Origin: Myxococcota bacterium | GTDB taxonomy: Bacteria; Myxococcota_A; UBA796 | Direction of reading: 5' to 3' | DNA: 64,000 nucleotides | Assembly: GCA_029251165.1 (NCBI GenBank) | Contig: JAQXDW010000031.1 | Location: 1-64,000, forward strand | Shown here: positions 49,066-58,283 of the stretch, piece by piece | How positions within the stretch are numbered: the first letter of the stretch is position 1 | Layout of the letters: every line of letters begins with the position of its first letter | The notes under the pieces: generated by a model | Seen by the model: only the letters and a program-made list of their open reading frames with translations | Databases searched by the model: none | Told to the model about the DNA's origin: nothing | Made by a program: the position numbers and the translations under genes

Positions 49066-50385
49066 ATGGCCCTCACCAGCCTCGTCCTCCTGGCCGGAGC
49101 GCTCGCCGAGCAGCCTGCTCCGACCATCCCATTCGAAAAGTATGAGCTTGCAAACGGGCTTGACGTCATCCTCGCTGAGGATCACTCCATCCCGTTCGTT
49201 CAGGTCAACATCTGGTACGACGTCGGCAGCAAAGACGAGGTGACGGGTCGGACCGGCTTCGCGCACCTCTTCGAGCACCTGATGTTTCAGGGCTCAGCGA
49301 ACCACGACACCGAGTACTTCCAGCCCCTTGAGAGCATCGGCGCCTCGATCAACGGCACGACCAGCTTTGATCGCACCAACTACTTCGAGGGTGTCCCTGC
49401 GGAGTACCTGCCGCTGGCGCTCTGGCTGGAGAGCGATCGCATGGGCTGGCTGATGCCGGCGCTGACCCAGGAGAAGCTCGACAACCAGCGCGAGGTCGTC
49501 CGCAACGAGCGCCGCCAGCGCTACGAGAACACGCCCTATGGTGAGGTCTGGGTCTGGCTGTTCGAGAACCTCTACCCCGAGGGGCATCCCTACAACGTGC
49601 CCACCATCGGCCGGCACGAGGATCTGGAGGCTGCCAACCTCGACGACGTGACAGCGTTCTTCGACACCTGGTACGCACCCAACAACGCCAGCCTCGTCAT
49701 CTGCGGTGACTTCGATCCGGCGGAGGCCAAGGTCCTCGTCGAGCAGTACTTCGGAGAGATTCCCCGAGGAGAAGAGGTCGAGAGCATCAACAGCGCGACC
49801 GCAGCGCTGACCGAAGAGGTCGTGGTTCACAAGGTCGACGACGTCCCGCACGAGAAGCTGTGGGTCGCCTGGATCAGCCCGGCGCTTTACGCCGACGGCG
49901 ATGCGGAGCTGGACATCGTCTCGTCCCTTCTCGCTGACGGCAAGGACAGCCTCCTGTACCAGACCCTGGTGCTCGACAAGAAGATCGCTCGAGAGGTCGA
50001 CGCCTACCAGTACTCCGCGCGCCTGCACGGCCAGTACATCATCGAGGCCACTCCTGCCGAGGGACACACCACCGAAGAGGTGCTCGCCGAGATCGACGGC
50101 ATCCTCGCGCAGCTCAAGACCGACGGCCCCTCGGCGGAGAAGGTCGAGATCGCAGTCTTGAACTGGGAGGCCCGCTTCTTCGATGGGCTGCTGACCATCT
50201 CCAGCAAGGCCAACATGCTCAACAGCTACAACACCTTCACCGGAGATCCCGGCTTCATCACGCAGGACCTGAACCGGTACCGCAGCGTGAGCCCGGCATC
50301 GGTCTCCAACGCACTCAACACATGGCTGCCCAGCGACCGCCGGGTCGTGCTCCACGTCGCCCCCGAAGTCGGGGAGGAGGAGTAG
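49066..50385 (+). CDS. M16 family zinc peptidase, catalytic member
   Basis: The frame is open from 48904, but GGAGTGAAAAG before the ATG at 49066, followed by a signal peptide (MALTSLVLLAGALAEQ), makes that the start (439 residues). The inverted zinc motif is HLFEH (His67, Glu70, His71), and the distal ligand is the Glu in NQREVVRNERR. The fold covers one M16 N-domain and one M16_C domain (WYAPNNASLVICGDFDP). The protein should be periplasmic. It is followed without a gap by a second M16 protein lacking the zinc site, the usual active/inactive heterodimer arrangement. Confidence 0.94.
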   Translation: MALTSLVLLAGALAEQPAPTIPFEKYELANGLDVILAEDHSIPFVQVNIWYDVGSKDEVTGRTGFAHLFEHLMFQGSANHDTEYFQPLESIGASINGTTSFDRTNYFEGVPAEYLPLALWLESDRMGWLMPALTQEKLDNQREVVRNERRQRYENTPYGEVWVWLFENLYPEGHPYNVPTIGRHEDLEAANLDDVTAFFDTWYAPNNASLVICGDFDPAEAKVLVEQYFGEIPRGEEVESINSATAALTEEVVVHKVDDVPHEKLWVAWISPALYADGDAELDIVSSLLADGKDSLLYQTLVLDKKIAREVDAYQYSARLHGQYIIEATPAEGHTTEEVLAEIDGILAQLKTDGPSAEKVEIAVLNWEARFFDGLLTISSKANMLNSYNTFTGDPGFITQDLNRYRSVSPASVSNALNTWLPSDRRVVLHVAPEVGEEE

Positions 50386-51819
50386 ATGCTCGCACTCTCT
50401 CTGCTGCTTGCTGGCTGCGGCCCCAAGGAGCCCGTTCAGACCGTCGCGACCGTTGACCGCACGGCCACCCCGCAGCCCCTCGCGCCGCGTGCCTTTCAGT
50501 TCCCCGACCTCGTCGAGGGCTCGCTGAGCAACAACATCCCCGTGGTCGTCGTCGAGAACCACGAGGTCCCGCTGGTCTACGTCAAGGTCGTCTACGACGT
50601 CGGCTCGTGGCAGGATCCCGCGGATCGTCCCGGCCTCGCGAGCGTCACCCTCGACATGCTCAACGAGGGCGCCGGTACCCTGTCCGCTGAAGAGATCTCT
50701 GCGGAGAGTCGCCGGCTCGCATCCAGTCTGGGCACCGGCTCCAGCCTCGACGGCGCCGCGGTCTCCCTCAAGTCGCTCAAGGCCAACCTCGCGCCGAGCC
50801 TGGCGCTGATGGCTGAGGTGGTCCTCCGGCCGACGTTCCCAGAGGATGACTGGGGCATCATGCAGCAGCAGCGCCTCCAGAACCTCAGCGCCGCACGCCA
50901 GGATCCCAGCCGCATCGCCCGACGGGCCTGGAATCGGCTGATGTATGGCGAGACCTACGCCGGCAACCTCACGTCTGCCGACAGCTACAGCGCCATCACC
51001 ACCGACGAGATGCGGAGCTGGTACACCGCCAACCTCCACGCCGGAAACGCCACCATCCTCGTCGGCGGCGACACCACCCTCGCCGAGATCCAGCCCCTGC
51101 TGGAGGCGCAGTTCGGTGAGTGGGCAGCCGCTCCTGATGCAGTCCCCGTGCCGCCAACTGCGGACAGGCTCCCTGAGCACAGCGAGTCGACCATCTACTT
51201 GATCGACAAGCCCGGTGCACCGCAGTCTGTTCTGCGCATTGGTCAGTTCGTCGGCGAGCGCACAGACGAGCAGGCTTCGGCCTTCCAGCTTGCAAACATG
51301 GTGGTCGGCGGTCAGTTTATCGCCCGGATCAACATGAACCTCCGGGAAGACAAGGGCTGGACCTACGGCGCACGCTCCTGGGTCAGCTACAACCACCTCC
51401 CCGGCCTGTTTGCAGCCGGTAGCAGCGTGGTCACCCCGCACACCACTGATGCGATCAAAGAGATCCTCGCGGAGCTTGGCGGCCCGACCAACGATGCACC
51501 GCTGACCGAGGCCGAGCTGGAGGCTGGTCGCGGAAACCTGCTCGGCGAGTGGCCGCTGAAGTTTGAGAACCCAGCCTATCTGCTGGACCGCACCGTCGAG
51601 GTTCGTCGCTACGATCTCCCCGCCGACTGGCTGAAGACCTACCCTGACCGCGTCCGTGCGGTCACGATGACGGAAGCCGCTGCGGCGTGGTCATCCTGGA
51701 TCGACACCAGCAGCCTCGCAATCCTCGTCGTCGGTGACGCCGCTCAGATCCGCGAGGGACTGGAGAGCCTGTCCTTGCCGATCGTCGTGCTCGATGCCGA
51801 CGGGAACCCGATTCAGTAG
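50386..51819 (+). CDS. M16 family peptidase-like lipoprotein lacking the zinc motif
   Basis: The gene starts at the base after the upstream TAG (GGAGGAGTAGATG). A short leader MLALSLLLAGC gives a lipobox (Cys11), so this subunit is probably membrane-anchored. Where the partner has HxxEH, this protein has ASVTLDMLNEGAG, so it cannot bind catalytic zinc. Its C-terminal half keeps the conserved INMNLREDKGWTYGARSW, the Arg/Tyr patch that inactive M16 subunits use to hold substrate. Together the two would form one periplasmic oligopeptidase. Confidence 0.94.
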   Translation: MLALSLLLAGCGPKEPVQTVATVDRTATPQPLAPRAFQFPDLVEGSLSNNIPVVVVENHEVPLVYVKVVYDVGSWQDPADRPGLASVTLDMLNEGAGTLSAEEISAESRRLASSLGTGSSLDGAAVSLKSLKANLAPSLALMAEVVLRPTFPEDDWGIMQQQRLQNLSAARQDPSRIARRAWNRLMYGETYAGNLTSADSYSAITTDEMRSWYTANLHAGNATILVGGDTTLAEIQPLLEAQFGEWAAAPDAVPVPPTADRLPEHSESTIYLIDKPGAPQSVLRIGQFVGERTDEQASAFQLANMVVGGQFIARINMNLREDKGWTYGARSWVSYNHLPGLFAAGSSVVTPHTTDAIKEILAELGGPTNDAPLTEAELEAGRGNLLGEWPLKFENPAYLLDRTVEVRRYDLPADWLKTYPDRVRAVTMTEAAAAWSSWIDTSSLAILVVGDAAQIREGLESLSLPIVVLDADGNPIQ

Positions 51820-51827
51820 GAGTTTTT

Positions 51828-52739
51828 ATGGGTATCGAGAGCAAGTTCATCTGGATGGATGGCAAGCTGGTCCCGTTTGCCGAAGCCAACGTCCATGTCC
51901 TCAGCCACACCCTGCACTATGGTCTGGGCGCCTTTGAGGGCATCCGCGCATACAAGCAGGCCGATGGAAAGGGCGGCATCTTCAAGCTCGACGAGCACCT
52001 GCGGCGCCTGTTCGACTCTGCGCGGATGTGCAGGATGAAGATTCCATTCTCGTTTGAGGAAGTCCGCCAGGCCTGCCTCGACACCCTCCGGGCAAACGAT
52101 TTTGAGGAAGCCTACATCCGGCCCATCGTCTTCCTCGGCTCGGGTGCAATGGGACTCGGTGCTCGGACAAACCCGGTCCACCTCACCATCGCGACGTGGG
52201 AGTGGGGGGCCTACCTTGGTGACGAGGGGCTCTCGAAGGGGATCCGGGTTGCGACCAGCAGCTACACCCGCCACCACGTCAACGCCAACCTCCAGCGAGC
52301 CAAGATCATCGGCCACTATGTGAACTCGATTCTCGCCCGCTACGAGGCCGACGACAACGGGTACGACGAGGCCGTCATGCTCGATCAGAGCGGATTTGTC
52401 GCGGAAGGAACCGGCGAGAACCTGTTCGTGATTCGCGGCAACATGATCAAGACGCCGCCCACTGCCAACATCCTCGCCGGCATCACCCGCCACACCACGA
52501 TGGAGATCCTGGAGCGCAACGGGTACGAGGTGACCACCGACCAATTTGGTCGCGATGCCCTGTACATCGCCGATGAGATCTTCATGACTGGTACTGCAGC
52601 CGAGATCACCCCAGTCCGCGAGGTCGACCGGCTCCCGGTCAGCGCGCCCGGGCCGATCACACAGGTCGTGCAGAAGACCTACCTCAGCGGTGTGCGTGGC
52701 GAAGTGGACTGGATGCAGAAGTACGTCACCCGCTACTGA
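51828..52739 (+). CDS. ilvE: Branched-chain amino acid aminotransferase
   Basis: The 303-residue protein is a class IV PLP enzyme of group I BCAT type. It begins SKFIWMDGKLVPFAEANVHV, has HYGLGAFEGIRAY, the PLP lysine in RAKIIGHYVNSILA, and the phosphate-binding GFVAEGTGENLFVI and MTGTAAEITPVREVD. It catalyses the last step of Val, Leu and Ile synthesis. AGGAG lies seven bases before the ATG and eight bases separate it from the M16 gene, so they may share a transcript that ends at the terminator downstream. Confidence 0.97.
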   Translation: MGIESKFIWMDGKLVPFAEANVHVLSHTLHYGLGAFEGIRAYKQADGKGGIFKLDEHLRRLFDSARMCRMKIPFSFEEVRQACLDTLRANDFEEAYIRPIVFLGSGAMGLGARTNPVHLTIATWEWGAYLGDEGLSKGIRVATSSYTRHHVNANLQRAKIIGHYVNSILARYEADDNGYDEAVMLDQSGFVAEGTGENLFVIRGNMIKTPPTANILAGITRHTTMEILERNGYEVTTDQFGRDALYIADEIFMTGTAAEITPVREVDRLPVSAPGPITQVVQKTYLSGVRGEVDWMQKYVTRY

Positions 52740-52783
52740 TCAGGCTGCGCGACTCGACGCGCGAACAGTGAACGGACAAGCAG

Positions 52784-52811
52784 TGACCGGGAGGCAACTC
52801 CCGGTCATTTT
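52784..52811 (+). terminator. Rho-independent terminator after ilvE
   Basis: TGACCGGGAG (52784-52793) and CTCCCGGTCA (52798-52807) form a perfect 10-bp stem closed by a GCAA tetraloop, followed by TTTTACTT. It ends 45 bp after the ilvE stop and isolates the next gene from the M16-ilvE transcript. Confidence 0.93.
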
Positions 52812-52866
52812 ACTTCCGCTTTGTTTCTCTGAGAGACGCTACGTTCTTGTCTCGCGGAGGTGCAAT

Positions 52867-54561
52867 TTGCTTGATCGCTTCTACAATCCCGCCCAGCCGG
52901 GCGATGTACTCGTCTCGCTGGCCATCGCTGAGGCCGCTCCACTCCGTGAGGTCCACCACGGCGGCTTCCTCGCGGGCTCCAGTCAACAGCCGGTGCCCGG
53001 TGGGCTGTGGGGTGAGGATGTCTTTGGGGACGATCAGTGGGGAATACTCACCCTCCCCATTCCCCTCCTCCACCCCGCTGCTGCGCCTGAGATTGCTCGC
53101 ACGATGGGATGCTCGGTGGGACAGGTCCTCGCGCTGGCTCGGGGTGAGGCCTGGCTGCGCGAGGGACGAATTCACCTCCCCCCAGGCCGCACGCTCACCG
53201 ACGGACAGCGTACACCGCTGTGGCAGTGGCCTCCCCGGCTGAGGTGGCCGCCCGCTGCAGACTCCAGCACCCTCGTACTCGCCGGAGATCTCTCCTGGCG
53301 CGCCGAGGCACTGGCCGGCACCGGCTACCTCGCCTTGAGATCACTGACCCACGCTCCCCTGGTTCACCGGATCCCGATTCCCCCACAGAGCCTGCGTCCG
53401 CTCCAGATCCGCGCGGGTGGAATGCTGATGCCCGGCCCAAACAACCTCGCGCTCGCCCGACTGGTCCATCATCGAAACCGACTCCGGCGGATGATGCACC
53501 TGGAGGCACCGCCGCTGCTGCTGCTCCAAGAGCACCGACAGCTCCAGCTCGCCCTGGAGGCTGCGCTCACAGCGATCAGCCAGCCGCAGCCGCTTCCGGA
53601 GTCCGTCCCCGTGCAGTGGCGGCCGATGGGTGCGCCGCGCACCGAGCCGATTCCCCTCCAGGTCATGCCCGCCCCCCTCGCCCCCTGTGGAGCAGTCCTT
53701 CGAGGCGATCACCTGCTGCTTGATTTCCCCTATGCCACAACCTGCATTCACCTTCCCACAGGCACCCTCGTTGATGTCTGGCGCAGCGCAGGCTTGAGCC
53801 TGCTGGGTGGTGTCGGAGACTGTCTGGTCTATCGCCACAACACTTCTTGGAACCACCACATCTTCGAGCTCTCCACCGGACGCTGGCGGCACTCTCGCCC
53901 GGTCGATGTACCGCTGCCTCCCATCCCTCCAGGTGACCAGCGCTTTCTCTCTGCCTGCGGGCGGTTCACCTGGCGGCACACTCCGACCAGCCGCGATGAC
54001 ATTCTCGATGCCACCGGGACCCCGCAGCTCACCCCCTGGTGGGACGATGCTCCACGCCTCGAGCTGCCCACCTTCAGCATGCCCGGAACTCCCGCTGCTC
54101 GCCCCCCGACTGCGATGGCCCTTCATGACGATGAGTGGCGCATCCTCGATGCCGGCATCCTGTGGCAGGGGCGCAATCCAATCGCAAGAATGGATGCCTG
54201 GATCGGTTCATTCTCCGAAGATGGCGCGCGCCTCGTCCTCGCCAATCCAGAGCGTCTGTGGCTCTTGGACGTCTCCTCCGTCCCGACAATGGAGGCTGAG
54301 CTCGACCTCCGACCGCTCCGTTCATTGCTCGGCTCGGTCTCCGGGCCGGTCCTACACGCCGCGCTCTGTCGCTACGGTACGCTGGTCGAGGTCGCCGCAG
54401 CCGAGCCTGCCGCCCTCGCCTCACTGGAGATCAACCTCGACACCATCGGGCGTCGAAGACGAATCACCGCAGACGAAACCACTCGACTGCTCAAGCGCGC
54501 CAGGCGAGCAGCCTGGCCCAATCATCTGCCCGCCCAGCGACTCCATCTCGACGCCGCTTAG
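52867..54561 (+). CDS. RNA polymerase beta-prime N-terminus-like protein with propeller-like C-terminal half
   Basis: The likely start is the TTG at 52867, six bases after GGAGG (564 residues); upstream in-frame sequence runs through the ilvE end and the terminator. Residues 45-70 (GGLWGEDVFG, then QWGILTLPIPLLHP) parallel the beta-prime segments DGLFCARIFG and RMGHIELASPTAHIW, but the zinc ribbon between them is missing. Residues 167-185 (HRIPIPPQSLRPLQIRAGG) parallel LPVLPPDLRPLVPLDGG, and 191-234 (ARLVHHRNRLRRMMHLEAPP) parallel [20 protein letters not shown]. The protein then diverges: no rudder or active-site motif (NADFDGD), so no polymerase activity. Residues ~270-530 contain propeller-like strands (SFSEDGARLVLANPERLWLL). 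It may dock on RNA polymerase or nucleic acid. No signal peptide; function unknown. Confidence 0.82.
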   Translation: MLDRFYNPAQPGDVLVSLAIAEAAPLREVHHGGFLAGSSQQPVPGGLWGEDVFGDDQWGILTLPIPLLHPAAAPEIARTMGCSVGQVLALARGEAWLREGRIHLPPGRTLTDGQRTPLWQWPPRLRWPPAADSSTLVLAGDLSWRAEALAGTGYLALRSLTHAPLVHRIPIPPQSLRPLQIRAGGMLMPGPNNLALARLVHHRNRLRRMMHLEAPPLLLLQEHRQLQLALEAALTAISQPQPLPESVPVQWRPMGAPRTEPIPLQVMPAPLAPCGAVLRGDHLLLDFPYATTCIHLPTGTLVDVWRSAGLSLLGGVGDCLVYRHNTSWNHHIFELSTGRWRHSRPVDVPLPPIPPGDQRFLSACGRFTWRHTPTSRDDILDATGTPQLTPWWDDAPRLELPTFSMPGTPAARPPTAMALHDDEWRILDAGILWQGRNPIARMDAWIGSFSEDGARLVLANPERLWLLDVSSVPTMEAELDLRPLRSLLGSVSGPVLHAALCRYGTLVEVAAAEPAALASLEINLDTIGRRRRITADETTRLLKRARRAAWPNHLPAQRLHLDAA

Positions 54562-54608
54562 GCACTCCCGGGTCGAGGTGTCGGGCGCGGTGCTGTAGAA
54601 TCCGGCGC

Positions 54609-55700
54609 ATGCACGAAGACCGGATTCTCGACCTTATCCGCCAGCGCCGCGACCACCAGCGAAGCCGTCTCCACAGCCTGGAGCGTCGCGGACTGTTTGT
54701 ACTCGCGCTCGTCTCCGCTCTGGGTGTGGGCGTCTCCATGATGGTTGGTGGAAACATGTCCGAGGTTTGGGGCTCGATGCTCCTGGCGGGTCTGTTTGTC
54801 ATCATCACAGGGCTCCTCATTGCCGCGCTGCTGTTTGCCGGTGCGAGTGTCTTTCCGCTGGATGGTCGGCACCTGTTCCACGGCGGACGCAGCGAGCGGG
54901 CTCGAGGCTGGGACCGCTGGCTGACCGACCATGGCTTCGCAGGCCGACCGCTCGAGGGCTTTCGCTCCCTGCTGCCCGAGCCTCCAGCGCCAGCGCCGGT
55001 CGCAGACGAGGCCCCTCCGGAGGATGCTGAGGCCACCTCCGAGGCTGCGGAAGAGCCCACTGAAGAGCCCGCCGCCGACAGCGGCAGCGGCGAGGATCGC
55101 GAGTCCGAAGATGCTGCAGCACCGGCACCGCCTCCGATGACGGAGGAAGAGAAGAGCGCACACATCCGCCAGCGCCTCAGCGCCTTCCTCGCAGAGACGG
55201 CTCTGGATGGTCAGGAGCTCGACCTCTCTGTCGATCCCATCCTCCGCGCAGAGGTCATGGACTACTGGTCGCTCTGGTTTGTCGCCGAGCGCAGCGCCGG
55301 GCTGCTCCGCCGGGCACTCAGCATGTCACTGCTTGCCCTCGTCCTCAGCGGACTGACCAGTATTCAGCTCGCCGAAGAGCTCGCCAGCAGCACCTCAAGC
55401 AGCCTCAGCGCGGGTGGTAAGGGCGGAAAGGGTGGCAAGAGCGGCGGCCCAGACGGCGAAGGCGGAAAGGGCGGCAAGAGCGGCGGCCCAGACAGCGAAG
55501 GCGGAAAGGGCAGCAAGAGCGGCGGTCCAGACAGCGACGGCGGAAAGGGCAGCAAGATCGGCGGCCCGGACAGCGACGGCGGAAAGGGCGGGAAGAGCAG
55601 CCTCGAAGGGGGCGGAGCTCCGGAGCCCAAGAGCGGAAAGGCCCGAAGAAATGGTCAGGACGACGGCGCTACCGGTGGTGGGAACGGCGGCGCCCTGTAG
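54609..55700 (+). CDS. Membrane protein with Gly/Lys/Asp repeat tail
   Basis: No family recognised. The 363-residue protein has two N-terminal membrane helices (about residues 27-48 and 55-80), a disordered Ala/Pro/Glu-rich linker (~122-178), a helical part, a third helix near 238-256 and a C-terminal tail of 13-residue repeats (GGKGGKSGGPDSE and variants, about residues 272-325) encoded by 39-bp DNA repeats. The start ATG has only a weak ribosome-binding site. It lies 47 bp downstream of the beta-prime-like gene on the same strand and may be its operon partner. The tail is low-complexity, collagen-like in composition but not in GXY periodicity. Confidence 0.72.
   Translation: MHEDRILDLIRQRRDHQRSRLHSLERRGLFVLALVSALGVGVSMMVGGNMSEVWGSMLLAGLFVIITGLLIAALLFAGASVFPLDGRHLFHGGRSERARGWDRWLTDHGFAGRPLEGFRSLLPEPPAPAPVADEAPPEDAEATSEAAEEPTEEPAADSGSGEDRESEDAAAPAPPPMTEEEKSAHIRQRLSAFLAETALDGQELDLSVDPILRAEVMDYWSLWFVAERSAGLLRRALSMSLLALVLSGLTSIQLAEELASSTSSSLSAGGKGGKGGKSGGPDGEGGKGGKSGGPDSEGGKGSKSGGPDSDGGKGSKIGGPDSDGGKGGKSSLEGGGAPEPKSGKARRNGQDDGATGGGNGGAL
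55422..55601. repeat. 39-bp tandem repeat, 4.5 copies
   Basis: Units begin at 55422, 55461, 55500 and 55539, with a partial fifth from 55578. Each encodes GGKG(G/S)K(S/I)GGPD(G/S)(E/D). Units are 85-95 % alike, so the array arose by recent in-frame duplication in the gene for the membrane protein. Confidence 0.95.
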
Positions 55701-55704
55701 CCGC

Positions 55705-57063
55705 TCAGCTCAGCGTCTGGCGGAGGAGCCCGATCTGGCGAGTGACCTCAGACCAGGCCGTTCCACCGCGTGAGGTTCGCCGATCAGCGGCGGCCTCCGG
55801 GTCCAGCCAGACCAGGGCTTCTTCATCGAACTGCGGGTGGAATTCCTGCAGCCCCGCAACGCCGAGACCATCCAGCCCGATCCCACGCTCCTCACAGGCA
55901 CGCACGATGCGGCCGACGACGTGATGGGCGTCACGAAACGGAACCCCGCGACCAGCCAGAAAGTCTGCGAGTTCGGTTGCGAGCAGGGGATCGCCCGTGA
56001 GGTCCGGCCCGCCACGAATCTCCATCGAGGAGATGCAGCCCGTCATCACTCGAACGCAAGCGATAGCGGTATGGATGGCATCGAACAGCGGCGGCCGATC
56101 TTCCTGCATGTCGCGGTTGTAGGCCATCGGCAGGCCCTTCATCATCGTCATGAGGTTGACCAGCGCGCCGGTCAACCGGCCGGTCTTGCCACGCACGATC
56201 TCGGCCGCGTCCGGGTTGCGCTTCTGCGGCATGATCGAGCTGCCGGTGCTCCACGCCTCAGAGAGCCGGATGTAGTTGAACTCACGGGTCGACCAGATCA
56301 CCAGCTCCTCGGCCATCCGAGACAGGGTGATGCCCAGGATCGCTGCAGCGGAGGTGGCCTCCAGAACATGATCCCGAGAGCTGACCGCGTCCATTGCGTT
56401 CTCCAGCGGACCGGAGAAGTCGAGCAACTCAGCCGTGCGTACCCGATCAATGGGGTGTGGCGTTCCCGCCATCGCAGCCGCACCAAGCGGGCATCGATTT
56501 ACCCGACCGCGAGCATCGCTGATGCGCTCACGATCCCGAGACAGCGCCCAGGCATACGCCAGGAGGTGGTGCCCCAGCCAGATCGGCTGGCCGCGCTGGA
56601 GGTGGGTGTAGCCTGGGATGAGGGTGCGACCATCAGCCTCAGCGCGATCGGTCAGCGCGCCGATCAGCGCTGCAAGCTCGCCGTCCAGCTGATCGAGGCG
56701 GGTGCGCAGCCACAGCCGCACATCGAGCGCGACCTGATCGTTGCGGGAGCGTGCCGTGTGAAGCTTTCCAGCCACCGGACCGATCAGCGCATGCAGGCGC
56801 CCCTCGACAGCCATGTGGATGTCTTCCTGATCAACCCCAGGAACCCAGCCGCCGCGCAGCTCGGCGGCGACCGCCTCAAGCCCCGAGACGATGGTGGTGA
56901 CTTCTTCACTGCTGATCAAGCCAACCTCGCCGAGCATGGTGGCGTGTGCCACGCTGCCGGCAATGTCCTCTTCCCACATCAACAGATCTGTGCTGAGCGA
57001 CTCCGAGAAGACCTGCATCTCCTCGGCGGGGCCGCCCTCAAACCGTCCAGACCACAGCGCCAT
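55705..57063 (-). CDS. argH: Argininosuccinate lyase
   Basis: The 452-residue protein has the fumarase/aspartase-family signature GSSIMPQKRNPD, the N-terminal MALWSGRFEGGPAEEM, and HTARSRNDQVALDVRLWL and GYTHLQRGQPIWLGHH, all canonical for ArgH. It splits argininosuccinate to arginine and fumarate. The gene begins two bases after argG and must be co-transcribed with it. Its 3' end lies four bases from the convergent repeat-tail membrane protein gene. Confidence 0.97.
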   Translation of the reverse strand: MALWSGRFEGGPAEEMQVFSESLSTDLLMWEEDIAGSVAHATMLGEVGLISSEEVTTIVSGLEAVAAELRGGWVPGVDQEDIHMAVEGRLHALIGPVAGKLHTARSRNDQVALDVRLWLRTRLDQLDGELAALIGALTDRAEADGRTLIPGYTHLQRGQPIWLGHHLLAYAWALSRDRERISDARGRVNRCPLGAAAMAGTPHPIDRVRTAELLDFSGPLENAMDAVSSRDHVLEATSAAAILGITLSRMAEELVIWSTREFNYIRLSEAWSTGSSIMPQKRNPDAAEIVRGKTGRLTGALVNLMTMMKGLPMAYNRDMQEDRPPLFDAIHTAIACVRVMTGCISSMEIRGGPDLTGDPLLATELADFLAGRGVPFRDAHHVVGRIVRACEERGIGLDGLGVAGLQEFHPQFDEEALVWLDPEAAADRRTSRGGTAWSEVTRQIGLLRQTLS

Positions 57064-57065
57064 GA

Positions 57066-58283
57066 CTATTCTGCCCCGTCCCGGCGGCGAACCCGAGAGA
57101 AGGTCTCGTAAGAGAGACCGTAGAGCCTCAGAAAGCCCTCCGCGGAGGCGCGATCGAAGGTGTCGCCGTGAGAGTAAGTCGCCAGCCCCTCATCGTAGAG
57201 GGAGAACGGCGAGCGTCGGCCAGTGATCCGGGCGAGCCCTGCAGAGACTCGGATGCGGACCTCACCGGTGAGCGTCTGCTGGCTGGTCTCGATGAAGCCC
57301 TCCAGGCACTCACGCAGCGGGCCAAACCACTTTCCGTCATAGATGATGTTGGCGTAGTCCTGGCTGATGCGCTGCTTGTAGTTGAAGGTCGGCCGATCCA
57401 GGCAGATTCGCTCCAGCTCCGTGTGCGCCATGTGGATCAGGGTCGCGGCAGGAGCCTCGTAGACCTCACGGGACTTGAGACCAACGACGCGGTTCTCGAC
57501 CATGTCGATCCGGCCAACGCCGAAGGTGCCTGCGAGGTTGTTGAGGTACTCGATCAGCGCCACACCACCCATCGGGCGATCATCGATCGCGACGGGGATG
57601 CCCTTGTCGAAGCGCATGACCAGCTCCACGCTGCCCTTGGCGGCATGGGAGGGGTCCTTGGTCATCAGCCAGGCATCTGCGGGAGGCTCCGCCCAGAGAT
57701 CCTCCATCTCTCCACACTCGATCGCGCAGCCCCAGAGGTTCTGATCGATGGAGTAGGGCTTCTCTCGGGTGATCGGGATGGCGATGCCACGCTCGACGGC
57801 GTAGTCGACCTCGTCCTCACGCGTGAGCAGCTCCCACTCGCGGAGCGGAGCGACGATGCCGATGTCGCTGTTCAAGCAGCGGGCAGTCACCTCAAAGCGG
57901 ACCTGATCGTTGCCCTTTCCGGTGCAGCCATGAGCGATGGCGTCTGCTCCATGCTTCTCCGCGACCTCGACAAGGCGCTGAGCAAGAAGAGGCCGACCGA
58001 GTGCGGTATGGAGCGGGTACTGCCCCTCATAGACCGCGCTTGCTTTCACCGCGGGCCAGATGAATTCATCGACAAAGCGCTGACGGAGATCGTCCACTTC
58101 AGCCGCGATCGCGCCGGTGGTCAGGGCCTTTGCCTTGATGGCGTCCAGATCGTCACCTTGGCCGAGGTCACCGGTGTAGGTGATGACTTCTGCGCCATAG
58201 TTCTCGCGCAGCCAGGGAACCATGACTGAGGTATCCAGTCCGCCCGAGTAGGCGCAGACGATCTTCTTGTACCGCTTTTCCAT
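57066..58283 (-). CDS. argG: Argininosuccinate synthase
   Basis: The 405-residue enzyme has the ATP pyrophosphatase loop AYSGGLDTSVMVPWL, ADAIAHGCTGKGNDQVRFE and REWELLTREDEVDYA. It joins citrulline and aspartate. CGGAG five bases upstream supports the ATG at 58283. It is the first gene of an argGH operon. Citrulline comes from carbamoyl phosphate, so it is metabolically linked to carAB in this window. Confidence 0.97.
   Translation of the reverse strand: MEKRYKKIVCAYSGGLDTSVMVPWLRENYGAEVITYTGDLGQGDDLDAIKAKALTTGAIAAEVDDLRQRFVDEFIWPAVKASAVYEGQYPLHTALGRPLLAQRLVEVAEKHGADAIAHGCTGKGNDQVRFEVTARCLNSDIGIVAPLREWELLTREDEVDYAVERGIAIPITREKPYSIDQNLWGCAIECGEMEDLWAEPPADAWLMTKDPSHAAKGSVELVMRFDKGIPVAIDDRPMGGVALIEYLNNLAGTFGVGRIDMVENRVVGLKSREVYEAPAATLIHMAHTELERICLDRPTFNYKQRISQDYANIIYDGKWFGPLRECLEGFIETSQQTLTGEVRIRVSAGLARITGRRSPFSLYDEGLATYSHGDTFDRASAEGFLRLYGLSYETFSRVRRRDGAE

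Noticed and set aside
50386..51819. Second M16 protein as an active protease
   Set aside because: The HxxEH zinc motif is absent (LDMLNEGAG in its place), so it is called the non-catalytic partner.
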